From Acanthochromis polyacanthus (taxonomy: Eukaryota; Chordata; Actinopteri; Pomacentridae): a stretch of 64,000 nt of DNA. A program made the translations under genes and the position numbers. Shown here piece by piece: positions 38,395-51,700 of the stretch. Location: contig NC_067116.1 of the NCBI RefSeq assembly GCF_021347895.1, forward strand, positions 39,265,677-39,329,676. The letters are read 5' to 3'. Below the pieces are notes generated by a model. That model ran no database searches, was not told the origin of the DNA, and worked only from the letters and a program-made list of their open reading frames with translations. Position 1 is the first letter of the stretch, and each line of letters begins with the position of its first letter.

Positions 38395-41300
38395 ACATTT
38401 TCATGATACTGCATCAGCTCACATTTAGGAAGCAGTTTTGGTAAATTTTGCATGTAATCTAACCAAACAAGGGGATGAAAACCAGAAATCCAAACCACAA
38501 CAACATCTTCTGAACATTTTGTACGAGTTTTCAGATATCTCCAAATGCAGCTCCAGCTCCATGGTCACATACAGCACGTTCAAAGTTCAAAGTTTGTAGA
38601 GCAATCGACTACTTCCCCACTTTATGTCTGGGGGTTGCCATCTCTCTTTTCCTGCTCTTTCTGGCCTTACTACTGTGGACATGTCACTACGTACAGTCTG
38701 GTTTAGATAAACTGCTGTTGGCTTCCCTTTGCTGTTGGTTTCTGCTCACTTACATATGAGAGGCTTAATCTCACTCGCGGCAGACTCTGAATCCATACTA
38801 ATTCTATACAGTGTGTACTTCATAGTAATGATCACACAGTAAGTGTTTTATATTAGCAGAAAGTGATAAAATTAACTTTGGAAATTTACCAAGCGAGAGC
38901 AGATTGTCTTTTTTTTTTTTTTTGCTTTCCTTTCTGCAGCAGATTCATCATCACCCTCAATTTCTTGGTATTTTTTTCCAGCTGTAAGCAGCTCGTCCTT
39001 GCGTTTGTGCGTTGCATCATTTGCAAACTCTAAAATCTGTCCTTTTTTTTCTGCATGCCGTCACGTTTTGAATGTACAGTTCTTCATTTTGTCACTATTG
39101 CAGCACACATACTGAAAATCTGAGTGTCGTATTGATTCAGGACAGAGAAACAAAATCATCCATTTGAATCCCTGTTTGATTTTCTTGCATCAGTCAAGTG
39201 TTTCTACATACTATTTGTGTTTCTGCTACAAGGTCATTTTATTTGGCGCTGCTTGGCTCTCTCCTGCTTTTGTTGTTGTTGTTGTGCTACTTAATGTTCA
39301 CCAGCGACGTGCCCTCTCTCCTTCACTCCTTAGCATAAAGCAAACGGCAGTTCTCGAGCGATCAGACAAAACTGCACAGAAATAGAGATATAATACACAC
39401 ACTGTGTGGGCTATAGATTGCAGAATGTGAGAACACTGCCTGAGTCAATACCTAAATGAAGAAAGATGCTGATGTGAACGCAGATATATGACTCATATCT
39501 GTACGAGTTGACATGCAGGCAGGTTCATGAATCTTAATAATCAGAGATGAGAATCAAGTAGGTTGAATGGCGTCGCCGAGATATGTCAGCGTAACGACAT
39601 GCGAGTATTTAAAACAAATAGTCGCGGCGATGGATGTGAGACTCTCGCTGCCAGAAGACCTGCTCCTCTCTGCCGTCCCCTCCCTTCCCTCCTCAAACCC
39701 TGTGAGGTAGAAAATAGGGAGATATGACGAGGTGGGGATGGAGGGAGATAAGCCCAGGTGGAGATAGAGACAGGTGAAAGAGGTAAGGGTCGTAGCACGT
39801 TGCTCCTCTCGGCCTCCTCTCGCCAATGTTGTTTTATTAGCCCTGTCAGATTGTAATTCGCCCAACGGTAAACATACAGAACGGGCTTAATTAAGAATTT
39901 TTGAACGGGGATACGGTCAAGTCCGGAAACATTAGAGAGATGCAACCGGGTGTCGTAAAGATTGATTGAGACGGAGGATGGAGGGACGTGGTTGGAAACA
40001 AAGAGCGGAGGGAGAGGGAGGGAGGACAGCGGAGGGGTATTCTTGTGTTGCTCTGGGCAGTAGGGTGAGATAAGTTTGGAAAGATAGGGACAAACGATTT
40101 TTAATGCATTAACAACCCGGCTGTGCGAGGCAATAACAAGGACGGCATCGGCGCTAAAATGTTTGACATCCTGCTTCGAGATCAATGCATCCCGGACAGG
40201 GCACACAGACGTTAGGGCGCATATTCACCTCCACTACCGGCACAGATAACACACACACACATGCATACACACCAGCCTTAACAGGGCACAGAGCATGTGG
40301 ATGGGTGCACGAGTTAACAGCCTTCAAACCTCAGGGCGATGTGTAGGAAATAAAAAACAATACGTATATCCATAACAATATCCGCAGGTAAAAGCATCTT
40401 TAAATCAAAACAGAGAGAGGGAGCATCTGGAGTCGATTGTTTGGAGCCGTGCAGACTATGTAAAAGGCCAGCAAAATAAAAGAGTAATGAGCCTATCCAT
40501 ATCTCCCCGTGGACCTTAAGTTTGCATTCAATACATTATTTACAGCTGAATTTTTACTGAGGTATAGGTTCCTCTCAGGGGTGTTTACAGACTGGTGCTC
40601 TAACTGCTTTCCATTGCCTGCAGTTGAGTTGAGCAACGTTTCAGAAGCACTGCTCGCTTCCCTCATGTTTACAAGCCTGTATATGCACATGTAACATGCA
40701 TAAACAGTGCTGCTCCGGTTAGTGAGGGAAGATGGGAAAATAATCTGCACTTTGGTTGCCAGATATAGATTTTAAAAAAACCCTTTAACAAGTTCTCTTT
40801 TTTTGCGCACAAGCCGAAAAAATAAAACACACATCAGCTTCCTGTAGCTCCTCCAAACAGAAACTCTGTGGAGCAAAAAGGAAGACTTAATGCATAAAAA
40901 ATAATTTAAAGAGGCACAAATGTGATAAATGTATGGTTTTTTTCTTGCATGCTTTTATTCAAATGATTTTTTTTTTTGTTTGCATGATACTGAAATGGTT
41001 AAAATAGATGCAGTGCTTCCTAAAACGTCACCATATTCCGTTCTCATTCATATTACTTAAGTACTACTGCCACTACATCAGCATCAGCATAATATTTCAC
41101 ATCACAGGATGAACCGTTTTAATTATAAGCAAATATCTCACAGCTTGCAGTAACTTGAAGGACATTATGTGCAATATTTATATTTAAAATCTTCTATTTT
41201 ACCACTATGACACTAGCTTTGGATGCTGTTTTTATTGTTTTTAGTCATTATTTATCTTCAAATGCATCGTTTTCAGGCTCTGCACAGCAAATTCCATTCT

Positions 41301-42540
41301 ACAAGTATGTGCAATGACAAGAAATCTATTTAATCGGACTATTCTGTTCAGTTCTAAACGGCTTAAACAGGCAGAAATGCGAGTCTCTGTGCTTTGAGAT
41401 GATCAAACCTTTATCAAGGTTGAGTGAGAAAACAACTTAAGGGGGTTTCAGCACACGTGGAAACAGATTCTAAAGGATGCATGCGAGTGTATAGTTTTGA
41501 GCTTTGTTTACATTCTCGCGCCCACATGTGGCACAAATCGAATCTTTTTATAGACTTTTTGCAATGTCTTTTTATAGTTTTGTAGATGTTTTACCCGGAC
41601 AGTGCCTCACAAATTTCTTTGCATTGCCATCCAGCACTGCAAGATAATGACAGTAAAGCCTCAGATTCTAATTCTAGTATGAAGATACTGTCTATCACAA
41701 AAGACAACATGAAAAATTAGGTTCTATGCCCAAAAATCGGATGTGATTAAGCTACCTGCGATTCAAAGAGAGTCTAAATGTATAAATTATCATTTTAAGG
41801 GCTTCAACATTCACATAAACTGCACACAACTCCAGGGTCTCCCAACTGACCCTCCTGCTTGACAGTTTGTTCATGTTTCGGGTTTATTGCGTCTCATTGG
41901 TGCTCATGTTTACAGATCAGGATCAGGCTGTAACTGTAGATTTATATTTGAGGTTTATGTGGGTGACTTTGAGCGTAAACTCGGAAACCGGACTTGCTTT
42001 GAAATAGATTCAAAGAGATGCCCAAAAAACGAGAAGTCCTGCCTTAAAAATACATTTTTATATAAAACAAACTTGAGCTTAGATTAGATAAGATAGCCGT
42101 GGCTAAATTTAAACATCAAGTGCAGGATTCTGGAGTGAATTATTTGCTGTGTGCTCTCTTTTCAGCACCGTCTTAGATCTGAAGGATTCTTTTCTTCCTA
42201 AATAAGACCCCCCTCCTCCTCCTCCTCTCCTTCTTCTTCTTCCAGCCAGAATACACACAAGCTGCTGTAGCCTGAGAAGTCCCTGCTCCCTTTGTCTTTG
42301 TAGTTCAGCAGCTCCCGTCCAAAATACTGTAACTTCTGGGAAACAGGGAGGTCTCAGTTCTCCACTCAGAGAGCAACACAAGCAGAGACTCTTTCTCCAT
42401 CTCTTTATGACGCCTTCTCTCCCGCACTCCGTCTTTGTCTCTCCCTTTTCAAATAGACTATTTGTCATCTCTGAAATAGAGCATTTTAAAAATTCAACCT
42501 GGAGCCAACCCCCACCCTAACTCCCCTCTATTCTCACTCT
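38395..42540. other. Gene-free intergenic sequence
   Basis: No recognizable exon. The block 39540-40210 is compositionally complex and free of stops on one strand for about 200 codons, but its translation has no domain and is interrupted by low-complexity Ser/Pro runs. It looks more like conserved non-coding DNA than a gene. AT-rich filler covers 40740-42100, and a GGA/CTC-rich patch lies at 42205-42245. Confidence 0.4.
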
Positions 42541-42566
42541 CAATTCCCCAGACTCTGGCCAGCTGC

Positions 42567-42585
42567 GATCAATAGCCTATTGATC
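42567..42585. promoter_or_regulatory. Palindromic pair of ONECUT-type sites
   Basis: GATCAATAGCCTATTGATC is a perfect 19 bp inverted repeat with two TATTGAT cores facing each other across GCC. TATTGAT(C/T) is the core bound by ONECUT/HNF6 proteins. It sits in a compositionally complex block (42520-42800) about 10.5 kb upstream of the onecut3 coding exon. Function is inferred. Confidence 0.45.
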
Positions 42586-42930
42586 AACTCGCTCCATTCC
42601 CATTACACACCAGTGCCAAAAGAGCCAACCATTTTCCCTGAAAAGCTGATCTGGACCATATTTGCAATGGTAAGGTTTCTCTAATTTCAGCGGGTTATTA
42701 TTAAATGCGTACAGTGTGTGAGTGCCTTGGTGCTCTGTGACGTTGAGTGGCTGAGAAAGGACCTCAGTGAATGCGGTTGCCTTTTAATTGAAAGGTAATG
42801 CACTCAGGTAGAGTATGGTTTTCCACTTAAGCAAAATAGGAAAGGTGAGAGCATTACCACATACGTAGAAAGTAATTCTTTTCCCAGTTGTTTCTACTTC
42901 ATTTCTCTCCCCCGCCTTCTGTCTTCCTTG

Positions 42931-42937
<7 letters not shown>

Positions 42938-42964
<27 letters not shown>
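42938..42964. repeat. (CT)n tract
   Basis: About 13 CT units. The surrounding 42800-44390 contains no recognizable exon; 43600-44110 has dense homeodomain-type and ATCAATTAATC words and may be a conserved non-coding element. Confidence 0.9.
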
Positions 42965-42968
<4 letters not shown>

Positions 42969-44389
42969 GACAATGCTACGGGCAAAATCAATACTGCAAA
43001 GAAAAAAAGAAGGCATATTTTTAGCCTGTTATTATATGAGCTGTATGAGGAAAACAGTGTTTGTGGGAATGACAGAAATGCCAAGGTGCTGATAAGAGAA
43101 AGATTGGGTGGGAGAGCTACAAAAGAAGCGAAGGAGTGAGAATGATGGTGGTGGTGGGCCGCAGGAAGGGAGAGTCTAATGGAGATGGATCAAACGAAGG
43201 TGGAGATAAGATGGGGTAACGGTGAGAAAATGGCTGATGTCTTGACCAGCGATGGAGCTCCGTGTAGCAAACAGCAGGCCGGCCGCAGAAACATGTGCAG
43301 ATGAGGATGTCCAATGTGCCAAATCAGATACATTTTGACACCTTCACAGCAACGTGGTGTCTTTTTATTCATCTGAAAGTGAACGCTTCCTCTGAGAAAT
43401 GCTTAAATCAGACTTATTGCACAGCAGCGGCGCTCTTAATACCTCCTTATGCAGCTCTGCTCCACCTCTGAGCATGTCTGTGCTCTCTGTGGATCGCCAT
43501 ATACTCAACACAGACTACAACACTGCAGCGCTCGCTTTCACCGCTGCTGCCAATGGGTTTCTGATGGACCCCCGCTCCCTTAACCTCCTTTCAGGGCTAC
43601 ACTTCTGTGCCGCTGTCAGTCAAGCCCCCGGCCCTCCTCCTATTGGCCCTAGATGCAGTGTTGATCAAATGGCGGGGCCGTCCAATTGGCCAGAGAGCTC
43701 CGGAGGTGGTGGCGGGGGGGAGAGGAAAGAATTGATTTATCTGTGGTATTAGGAGATCAATTAATCCCCATTGTGTGTGCCAGCACAGATAGTCCGATGT
43801 GTCTTATTTGGTACGGCTTGTTTCTGCTCGGCCAAGATAAGAGTCTCTCCCATCACTTCCCTCTATGAGCAACAAATCAAATCAAATCGAAAGGGATGAC
43901 AGCACGTAGAGGGTTCCTCCCCAGGCTGTGGCTGGCTGATCACAATAAGGAAAAGAGGCCATCAATATGAAAAGTATTCCGCGCAGAATAAATGCAGCTC
44001 ATTTGAGCGCCGAGATGTCTGCCCTGTTGCTATGACAATGCAAGGTGGGGATGTGAATGTTTTAGATAACCTGACTCGTCTCTTGACCCCGTTTATGATT
44101 TATTAATGACATCTAATTCAGATGACACAGAAATCACAGAGTGCACACAGCCAGAGCTGCAATCATTAGCTGACTGCAGGAGAGATTTGCATTTTCACAA
44201 GACTTTAGGAAAACCAAACTCATGCTCTGATACCTACATAGGGTAGAAATCTCAGCTATTTTGTATTAAATGCATATTATTTGCTTTAGTTTGGATTTTG
44301 TTTCTCTTTAGGAGGCAATTTCTTCATATTTGCAACGATGATCACTGCTTTAAAGTGGACATGAAAGTAGTTAACCTACAATTAACCTG

Positions 44390-44870
44390 ACAATACGAAT
44401 AGATCTACTACAAAAGAAAGGAACTGATAATCATGCAAGTCAGATTTTCAAGCAAAAAAGCCCAAAAGTTGCTTCTTTCAGCTTATGATAAGTGAAGATT
44501 CACTGCTTTTCTTTGTCTCCTATAATTATAAACTCAACATCACTGGATTAGATACAATCCAATAGAACATTTTTAGCAATCAGTTCATCGCATAAGTCAT
44601 ATTTTCGAGAAAAAATGCCCCAAATTGGCTCTCGAAAGCGAAAGAAATTCTGCTTTTCTTTGCCTTATACGATTATAATCTCAACTTTCACTGGATGTTT
44701 GACTGGGGGCTGAATAAAACAAGACATTTGTAGATGTCAACCGGAGCTCGTGACGGGCATTCTTCACCATTTTCTGACATTTTATAGACCAAACTCTTAA
44801 TCAATGAATCGACAAAGCGCCAGGCAGCTTTATCAATAATAGAAATAAACACTATTTGCTGCTGCCGCTC
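44390..44870 (+). repeat. Fish MITE-derived repeat, with a partial internal duplication
   Basis: GCTTTTCTTTG, GACTGGGGGCTGAATAAAACAAGACATTTG and ATTTTCTGACATTTTATAGACC match a repeat I recognise from teleost genomes. The module from the CATGCAAGTCAGATTTTC phrase to the AACTCAACATCACTGGA phrase (about 44432-44545) is repeated in diverged form at about 44590-44697. Termini were not resolved. Non-coding; related to the minus-strand copy at 15350-15600. Confidence 0.55.
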
Positions 44871-47088
44871 ACCTTATCTGTATATGACGCATATAAGGAA
44901 CGCCGAGGAGGAATGCAAGCAACACGGCGTATCATGCATTTTTCTGAGCGGGAGAGGCAATCATACATAGCCAGGGGAGGAAGGGAGTGAGGGTCAATGG
45001 ACCGATACTTGCCGATACCCACTCTGAGATGACAGTGAAAAGAAAAGGTAAGAGAGACTAGGATAGAAGTGGGTGCTAATTCCTACTTTTCAGTTTAAAT
45101 AAAGATCGGAGCTGGATAAAAGCCATTAAGGGAGAAATCAGACAGGGCATGCTATGTAGGACAAGAGCTGACTGCAGGGAGGTGAGTGGTGGGATCGATA
45201 CTCAGTCGATGCGCTCAACACCCAGCTCTGCACACACACATATACACACTGAGGGGGCATGTGGTATTGCCGGGCATCTGCATGTTTGTGTGTGCCGGTG
45301 TGTGCGTGCAGCAGTGACTAATGGAGAAAGAGACGGAGCCCGGGGAGAAAGAGTGCATGCAATATACAATTAACTCTCTTTTGAGCAGGGGAATATTAAA
45401 CACGGGGGGGCTCGCTTGTGCGGACTGTAATTTGCGGTGATAAAAGTATTAAAGTAAAGCACTTGGACAAAGATGGAAGGGTGGACAGCTGCAGAGATGG
45501 ATTTATTTTCAGAAGCACGATACAGTTAACAAAGATAGATGTTTCAAAAGAGCGTCTTCAGCCCGAACTGGAGCCTCAATACGACTGCAATCACTCTGCA
45601 TTCTGTCCTCCCCTCCTCTCTCCTCTCTCCCCTCTCTCTCTTACCTCCCCCCTTCCTCTCTCACCCTCTCTCTGTAGAATTGATTGACTATGTCTCCTCA
45701 ATCCATCTCTCCCTCTGTCGCTTAGCAACGGGTGCTCTATCGGGTGTGGAGGGTGGGAGTTTCACTAGGGGAGGGGTGGGTGGAGGAGAGGTAGTTTGTG
45801 CGGTGGGGCTGTTGGTGGTGGTGGTGGTGGTGTGGGGGTTAAGCAAAAGCCAATTGTACTTGATTCCACATTTATTCCGACTGATACATATTTCCCCCTG
45901 TGTGTGTGAGAGGTTTTACAACTTGGCTGATGAAAATAAAAATAAATAAATAAATAAATAAAGATCTGCGAGATAACAGCGTGCTACTGGCAGGGAGATG
46001 TTTCACCGTTTATTCCACCTCAAATAAAAAAAAAAAGAAGAGGAAAACAAACATGTGCTGCAGTTGTAGCTGCACATGAAAAGTGTTTGATAGCGGAGCC
46101 AGGATGACTAGTAGGTCACCGGTTTGTGTTTTCTGAATGTTTCAGTCCATCACTTTCCCTGAAGCTGTGTCACCGTTTCATACAAGCGAGCCGTCTCTGT
46201 GAAAATAACAAAAGCACAGCGGAGTGAGCCGGCACTTTAAATGTATCTACGCCTCCTCTTTTCTGTCTCCACAAAATGGATTTAAAAAAGAAAGAAAGGA
46301 GGAAAAAACAACAACAACAACAACAACAAGAGAAAGAAAGGCAAAAACTTCCAGCATATTTTGGCTCGTAGACACGGCATTTCTTTCCCTTTTTAAGGTC
46401 ACACCTGCTGTGTGCAAAGTTGCAATGAAAACTTTTTAAATTCCAAACAGCTCCATGAGTTCTGGGGCAGAATTATTACACAGAAACATCCCTCTCTCTC
46501 CATGAGAAGTATTGTTGGGAGTGAGAGCATGAGCATTAAAAAAAAATTCACTAAATTAACATGCATAAGGGGAATAAGAAAAAAGTGTTGTGCAAGAGGC
46601 ATTGTTCTGTTTTTAAGACCTTATCCTTTTGATCTACACTTAACGTCTGATCCCCTTTGAGGAAGATGTGTAGGCTATTCTTTAAGCCTAATAAATCCAG
46701 CGTTAGCAGTGCTTAAGAGGGGAAAAAGCTGTGTGCTTTAAAACCAGGAGGGCAGTGGGAGAAGAACAATGAATAACGCTCTTAACTAGCTTGCGAGATA
46801 ATACATGCACATTACAATCTATAATCATTCTAATCTGCAATCTATGAAGTAGAATAAATGTATAGATGTTTCCGTCTCGGCCTATAGGACGCGTGGAGGA
46901 AAAATGCATCCGCTTTACAGACTATGATCCCTCTAATCCAGAATGTAAAGGCGTTAAAGTTGTGCTTGGATCCAAACCATGCAGTCTAATTTTGCAGCTA
47001 TTGCTTCAGTTAACATCCACAGTTCTGCAAACACACACACTGCCATAACTGTAGCTCACACCAGCTATACTGCACTTATATCGTCAGT

Positions 47089-47137
<49 letters not shown>

Positions 47138-47984
47138 GTCGATGGGTTGTAAACAGAAGATAAAACAATAAAAGTGAATCCAGAGACATTTCGGTTAATT
47201 TGCATCTGTTTAGCTCCAGTCAATTTCACTTGAGTTTAATAACTGAGGCCGTGTCTAATATATAGGCTACTGTTTATACATCTGCACATACAGGGGCATG
47301 CAGTTTGCAGGAATGTGGAGACGACTACCAACATAAAGAATGTGTAAATCTATAATACTGCACAAACAACTAGAGCAAAAGTAAAGGCAGCAAATGCGAT
47401 TCTGTGGCAACACACACACACGTTGTAGTTTAAATTATACTCACATATCACACACTCATAATACCAAATAGTGTAAAGGTTTTAATCTGCTGTCATAATT
47501 AAAAATGGATAAAGAATATCTAACTTTTATTTCTCTTTTTAAATGTAATTTTGTTTTGTTTTTTTTACTAGAAATTTAAAGCCCACTCCCATGATGTATT
47601 GTCTGTTTTTCATTGTGTGTATAAAGAATAACATCCTCTCAACACTAGAGTGTATCTGGGCTGTTTTTCACAATAAAATAAAAATAAAATGAAATACCTT
47701 GCCATCTTAGCTTAACTTGGATATTTTATTTTAACTCTGAAGGTGCAAATAGCAACAATAATAATAATTAATAATAATTTTAAAAAATGAAGCTGGATAA
47801 AAAGGGCCCAATTCTCAAGTGCTTTTCATCTTTACTTATTTGTCTATTTTTAGTTGTCAACACAATCAACAAACATCCGTCTCACTGACACGTCGTGGCC
47901 TCATCAGCAGAAGTTTGAAAGAAAACCAAAAAAAAAAAAAAAGTGACTTAATCCGCCTAACATTTAGTAATCCGGTCCGATGGG
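44871..47984. other. Gene-free intergenic sequence with simple repeats
   Basis: No exon recognised. Contains CT-rich runs (45605-45675), a GGT/GGA-rich patch (45735-45840), an (AAAT)n tract near 45935, a (CAA)n tract near 46310 and a (CA)23 tract at 47091-47136. Confidence 0.5.
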
Positions 47985-48767
47985 ATCGATATTTTATTGA
48001 ACGTGTTTGTGATTAGTAGCTCCATTGATCGCAGTGACATCATGTGAACACACCCGAGTGATGGTTATTTGGCTAACAGCTTGTCAGAATTAAAATAAAT
48101 CTGCGGAGGCTCCAGTGACCTTTCATGACGAATATATATATATATATATATATTTTTTTTCAAATCGTGATTGTTCCAAATTGCGTTTCTGTTCAATAAA
48201 TCGCACAGACGGAGACCGACGGGGACCTTTGTTTGAACACATTTGTTCCTTTGCCAATTTGCTCAAATGACAGATAATTGAGCATGAGATTTTTTTCCCC
48301 TTTCTTTTTTTAATGACGACGGATTTGGAGGGAAATTGCAGGGAAAGTGTAGAAGATAATAAACTTTAAAAAAAAGTCTATTTTATTTTTCTATCGTGCT
48401 TTTTTCTTCCTTTCACAAGAAAACACACATTTCTTTTAGATGCATTTCCCTTAAGAGTTTGCTTCGTGAAATATGTCTCAATTAAATTCATGCTTAAAAT
48501 GAATATTTTTTAAAAAGCCTCTTACCGTATTGATTATTGATTGGTCTTCGGGACGGCATGCCAGGCCTGCTTTGGCACCTGTTGTCCTAAATATTTCCAA
48601 GGCCTACTTGTGTGCAAGCGTCTATTTTTCTGAATAAGATGATTTTCATTTTTGCTTTTTAGTGTGTGTGAGAGAGAAACCAAGAGCAGAGGAGAAAATG
48701 TGCGTCCAATTCTTTCTGCCAATCGATCAGACTGCGGATAGATCGATATGGCACCAGGACTATTGAT
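47985..48767. promoter_or_regulatory. Cluster of ONECUT/CUT-type sites about 5 kb upstream of onecut3
   Basis: Seven ATTGAT or ATCGAT cores occur in 783 bp: ATCGAT at 47985, ATTGAT at 48024, tandem TATTGATTATTGAT at 48528-48541, ATCGAT at 48722 and 48742, and TATTGAT at 48761. At equal base frequencies ATTGAT, ATCAAT and ATCGAT together are expected about once per 1.4 kb. A (TA)n/T tract lies at 48131-48160. Candidate auto- or cross-regulatory enhancer; binding is untested. Confidence 0.4.
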
Positions 48768-51700
48768 CACTATGGTCCTCTATTGCTGGGCGCTTTCAAA
48801 TGCAAATGTACCTAAATTATAATCTATGGCAACACACTAATTCCTTAACAAACTGCAGCCAAACGCTTTACAAACACAGCGATTTAACGTGCATGTGATT
48901 CCTCTTCCTGCTTTTAGATTTTTATGCAACGTTTTTGTACATTTGTCTGCAGAGCTCTCTGGCTGTGAAACAAAGCGTTGAGCAGCAGGCTGCCGTTTAA
49001 ACATTTAACAGGACAAATACGCAACATTCAAAATGCACGGTGACATTGATTTGGACTTTGGGAACTTTGCAGAAGGAGGGGAAATAAGTTACAATTCGGC
49101 GTTGCTGCAGAAAAAAAAAACATTAAACCTGGAATATTTGGATAAAATATAAAGCAAAACAAATGGCTTGTGCGGAATTTGCCAAAATGTGGTGAATGAT
49201 GTCAGTCTTTTGCAAATAATGAGACATTTTTATGAGCATGCTTGCAGATTCTGGAGACCTTTAGTCATGCAAATCTCTCGCACAGACTTACTTAAAGTAG
49301 AGCCATAGGCAAACAAGGCAGATGTTGTGAGTTTTAGTCTCCAGAAGGCCACAGCAGTGTGTGTGGATTGGGAGGAGGAGAGCAGCAGCAGAGCCCCGTC
49401 CCGCTGACTTGCTCAGAGGCCTGATCAATGCGACATTACTAAACACTGCTACTTAACTTTTGCCAATAGCCAGATTCAAGTAAATATACTTTAGAATACA
49501 TTAAGCGTGATGCATCAGCCACGGAGTCATTCAAGAAGTCATGAAAAGATTAGTCTGTCTCTATCGAGTGATTCCTGGGAAAATAGACAAGCTTACAGGG
49601 CAGTAGAGAACCCCACTCATTAGAGGAGAGTGTTAGAATTAAATATATTATTTATTCAAAAAAATTAAAAACAAGTTGTGAGGGAGGGGAAAAAATCCAA
49701 TTCTGGGCGTCATGCGTTCGTGCGTAAAATCATGAAGGAGAAAATAGGCTGTAGTGGGTTCAAATCATTCTTTAAAATGTGGAATTCAACAGAGAAACTG
49801 CAAAATTAATAACAGCAAAATTATTAAAAATAATACTATTAAATGACTAAAGGAAAATGTAAATGAAATGCAGTAAAAATAAGTGGTGCACACACTTCCT
49901 GCAGTCTTTCTCCAGCACTCAGCCAAATGAAAAGCTCAGCTTAAACTGTGTGGTCGTTTCCAGTAATGAAAATGCCTGTTGAAACAGGTCAAACACATAA
50001 CAGGATAGACCTAACTTAAGTCATTTTAGCCGAGTGCATTTTTTGGCCACTATCGACCCTTCAGAAATACATTGAGCGTGGCTCCGGGTTCAGCATTGAT
50101 TAGTTGATCAGCAAACGACAGCAGTGCTTAAAGATAAAAAACAAATGCTTTGGGCCTCATTAGAGACTCCAGTGGTGAGCTGGACAGACTTTCCAACTTT
50201 TTTTTGTTTGTTTTGGAAGAGTTCTAGAAAATATTTTTGCAGAATAGGATGTTATTAACAAGGAAATTAGAATACAAAAACTGCTGCACAATCACTGCAG
50301 CGTGTGTGTGTGTCCGTGCGTGTGCGTAAAGTCGATGCCAACGTGGTGCTGAGGCCACCGCCTCGCCCGCTATTATTAATACGAAATAAATCACTGGGTC
50401 TCTGCGGCATCGCCCCAGTCACACCGCAGATATTGACACAGTTAATATTTCATATTGTATTTGCCATAGGATATGCTTATTTAAGTATTCGAAAACAGTA
50501 CATTAAAATACAAATTAAAACTGAGCTCTAGGCGGATACATAGATTTTTTGGGGAGGGGATGACTGGGTTTACTTTGCATTCAAATTTTATTTTGGCTCG
50601 CCATGAACGATTTGACCAAGTCGTATAAAATAGAGGAAAACAACATTGATTGGAAATGGGAAAAGTGCTCTGATCAGGTCCCCACGTCTTGTTGACCCTT
50701 CTGGTGTAGGCCTGGATTTGGGGAAATCGGGTAACATGATCTCCTATGTAGCCTAAAAATATCCTGAACATAAAATTATCAGGAAAAAAGTGGCAAAGAG
50801 GCAGAGACGTGTTATGAAGTTTACAAGTTCTGGGTGAAAGTATAAAACTTTTCAGCGCGCTGTTTTGGGTTGTAAACCCTGGTGAATTAGGAGCAAGGAG
50901 CCAGCAATGAAAGTTAACATCCATCACCACCGCGACCAATAAGCTGCTCTGGCCGGCTGGCTGAGCACAGATGACGGATTCGCTGCTGTGCGGGCTTCGG
51001 TAATTCATTTTCGATAGCAGTGGTTGCTGGGATCAATACAGGGACATTAACCCAAGCGGACACTGCTGTTCTCCTGATGGCACAAGCCAAAAAGCCACCA
51101 TCCTCCGTTGGCAATCAGCGAAAAGACACACTTTTTTTAGGGTCATTCTTTTGGAGGAGGGAGGGAGGAGAGGAAGGTGCCAGGAAGTTGATATCACAAT
51201 TCATCAGTGGAGTTATGGATAGTTGTGACCTAACAGTTGGTAAACACTGGTCAGGGAAATTATTTTACGCAATTTGCAAAAGGATTAGTGATGCCACTTC
51301 TCGGATTGTTAGACTATTTTTCCCCTCTCCACGCAGCTCCGGGTCGAAATCCTAATGGGCTCATTTTACATGACATCGGTGTAAATGCCAAAGCTTCTTA
51401 CTTGGTCACATAGTTTACAGAGCAACTAACGACGCAGCTGGCTATCGTTGGCAACACACACACACACTTCACTGCGTATTGGAACAGGTCTAAACATGTC
51501 ACTGAGGTGTTGCTGTTGGCATTTTTACAGTTTCCTCAGCGCATTTCACCCTATACACACACCTACACAGGCTGCAAATGAATAAAATAATAACATTACA
51601 GTCTGTTGGTGAGATTTCTCAGATTCTGTGCGCCATAATAACCTCACAACTTTACGCACACACTGCCCCACTAAATCGGAGTATTGGAATAATCTAAGAA

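Noticed and set aside
39554..40206. An open frame of about 206 codons on the minus strand
   Set aside because: No domain, biased Ser/Pro/Arg low-complexity stretches, no splice or promoter context, and a second overlapping frame is also open. Better explained as stop-poor non-coding DNA.
43399..43752. A 117-codon plus-strand frame ending in a Gly-rich run
   Set aside because: Translation matches no family I know, and the glycine run comes from a GGTGGCGGG simple repeat. It lies in a candidate conserved non-coding block.
49034..49153. A 39-codon frame (MHGDIDLDFGNF...) upstream of onecut3
   Set aside because: Acidic look is interesting, but it is short, ends in a lysine run from poly(A), and has no context supporting translation.
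50481..51008. An open frame of about 175 codons on the minus strand upstream of onecut3
   Set aside because: No recognizable domain or composition typical of protein, and no start or splice support.
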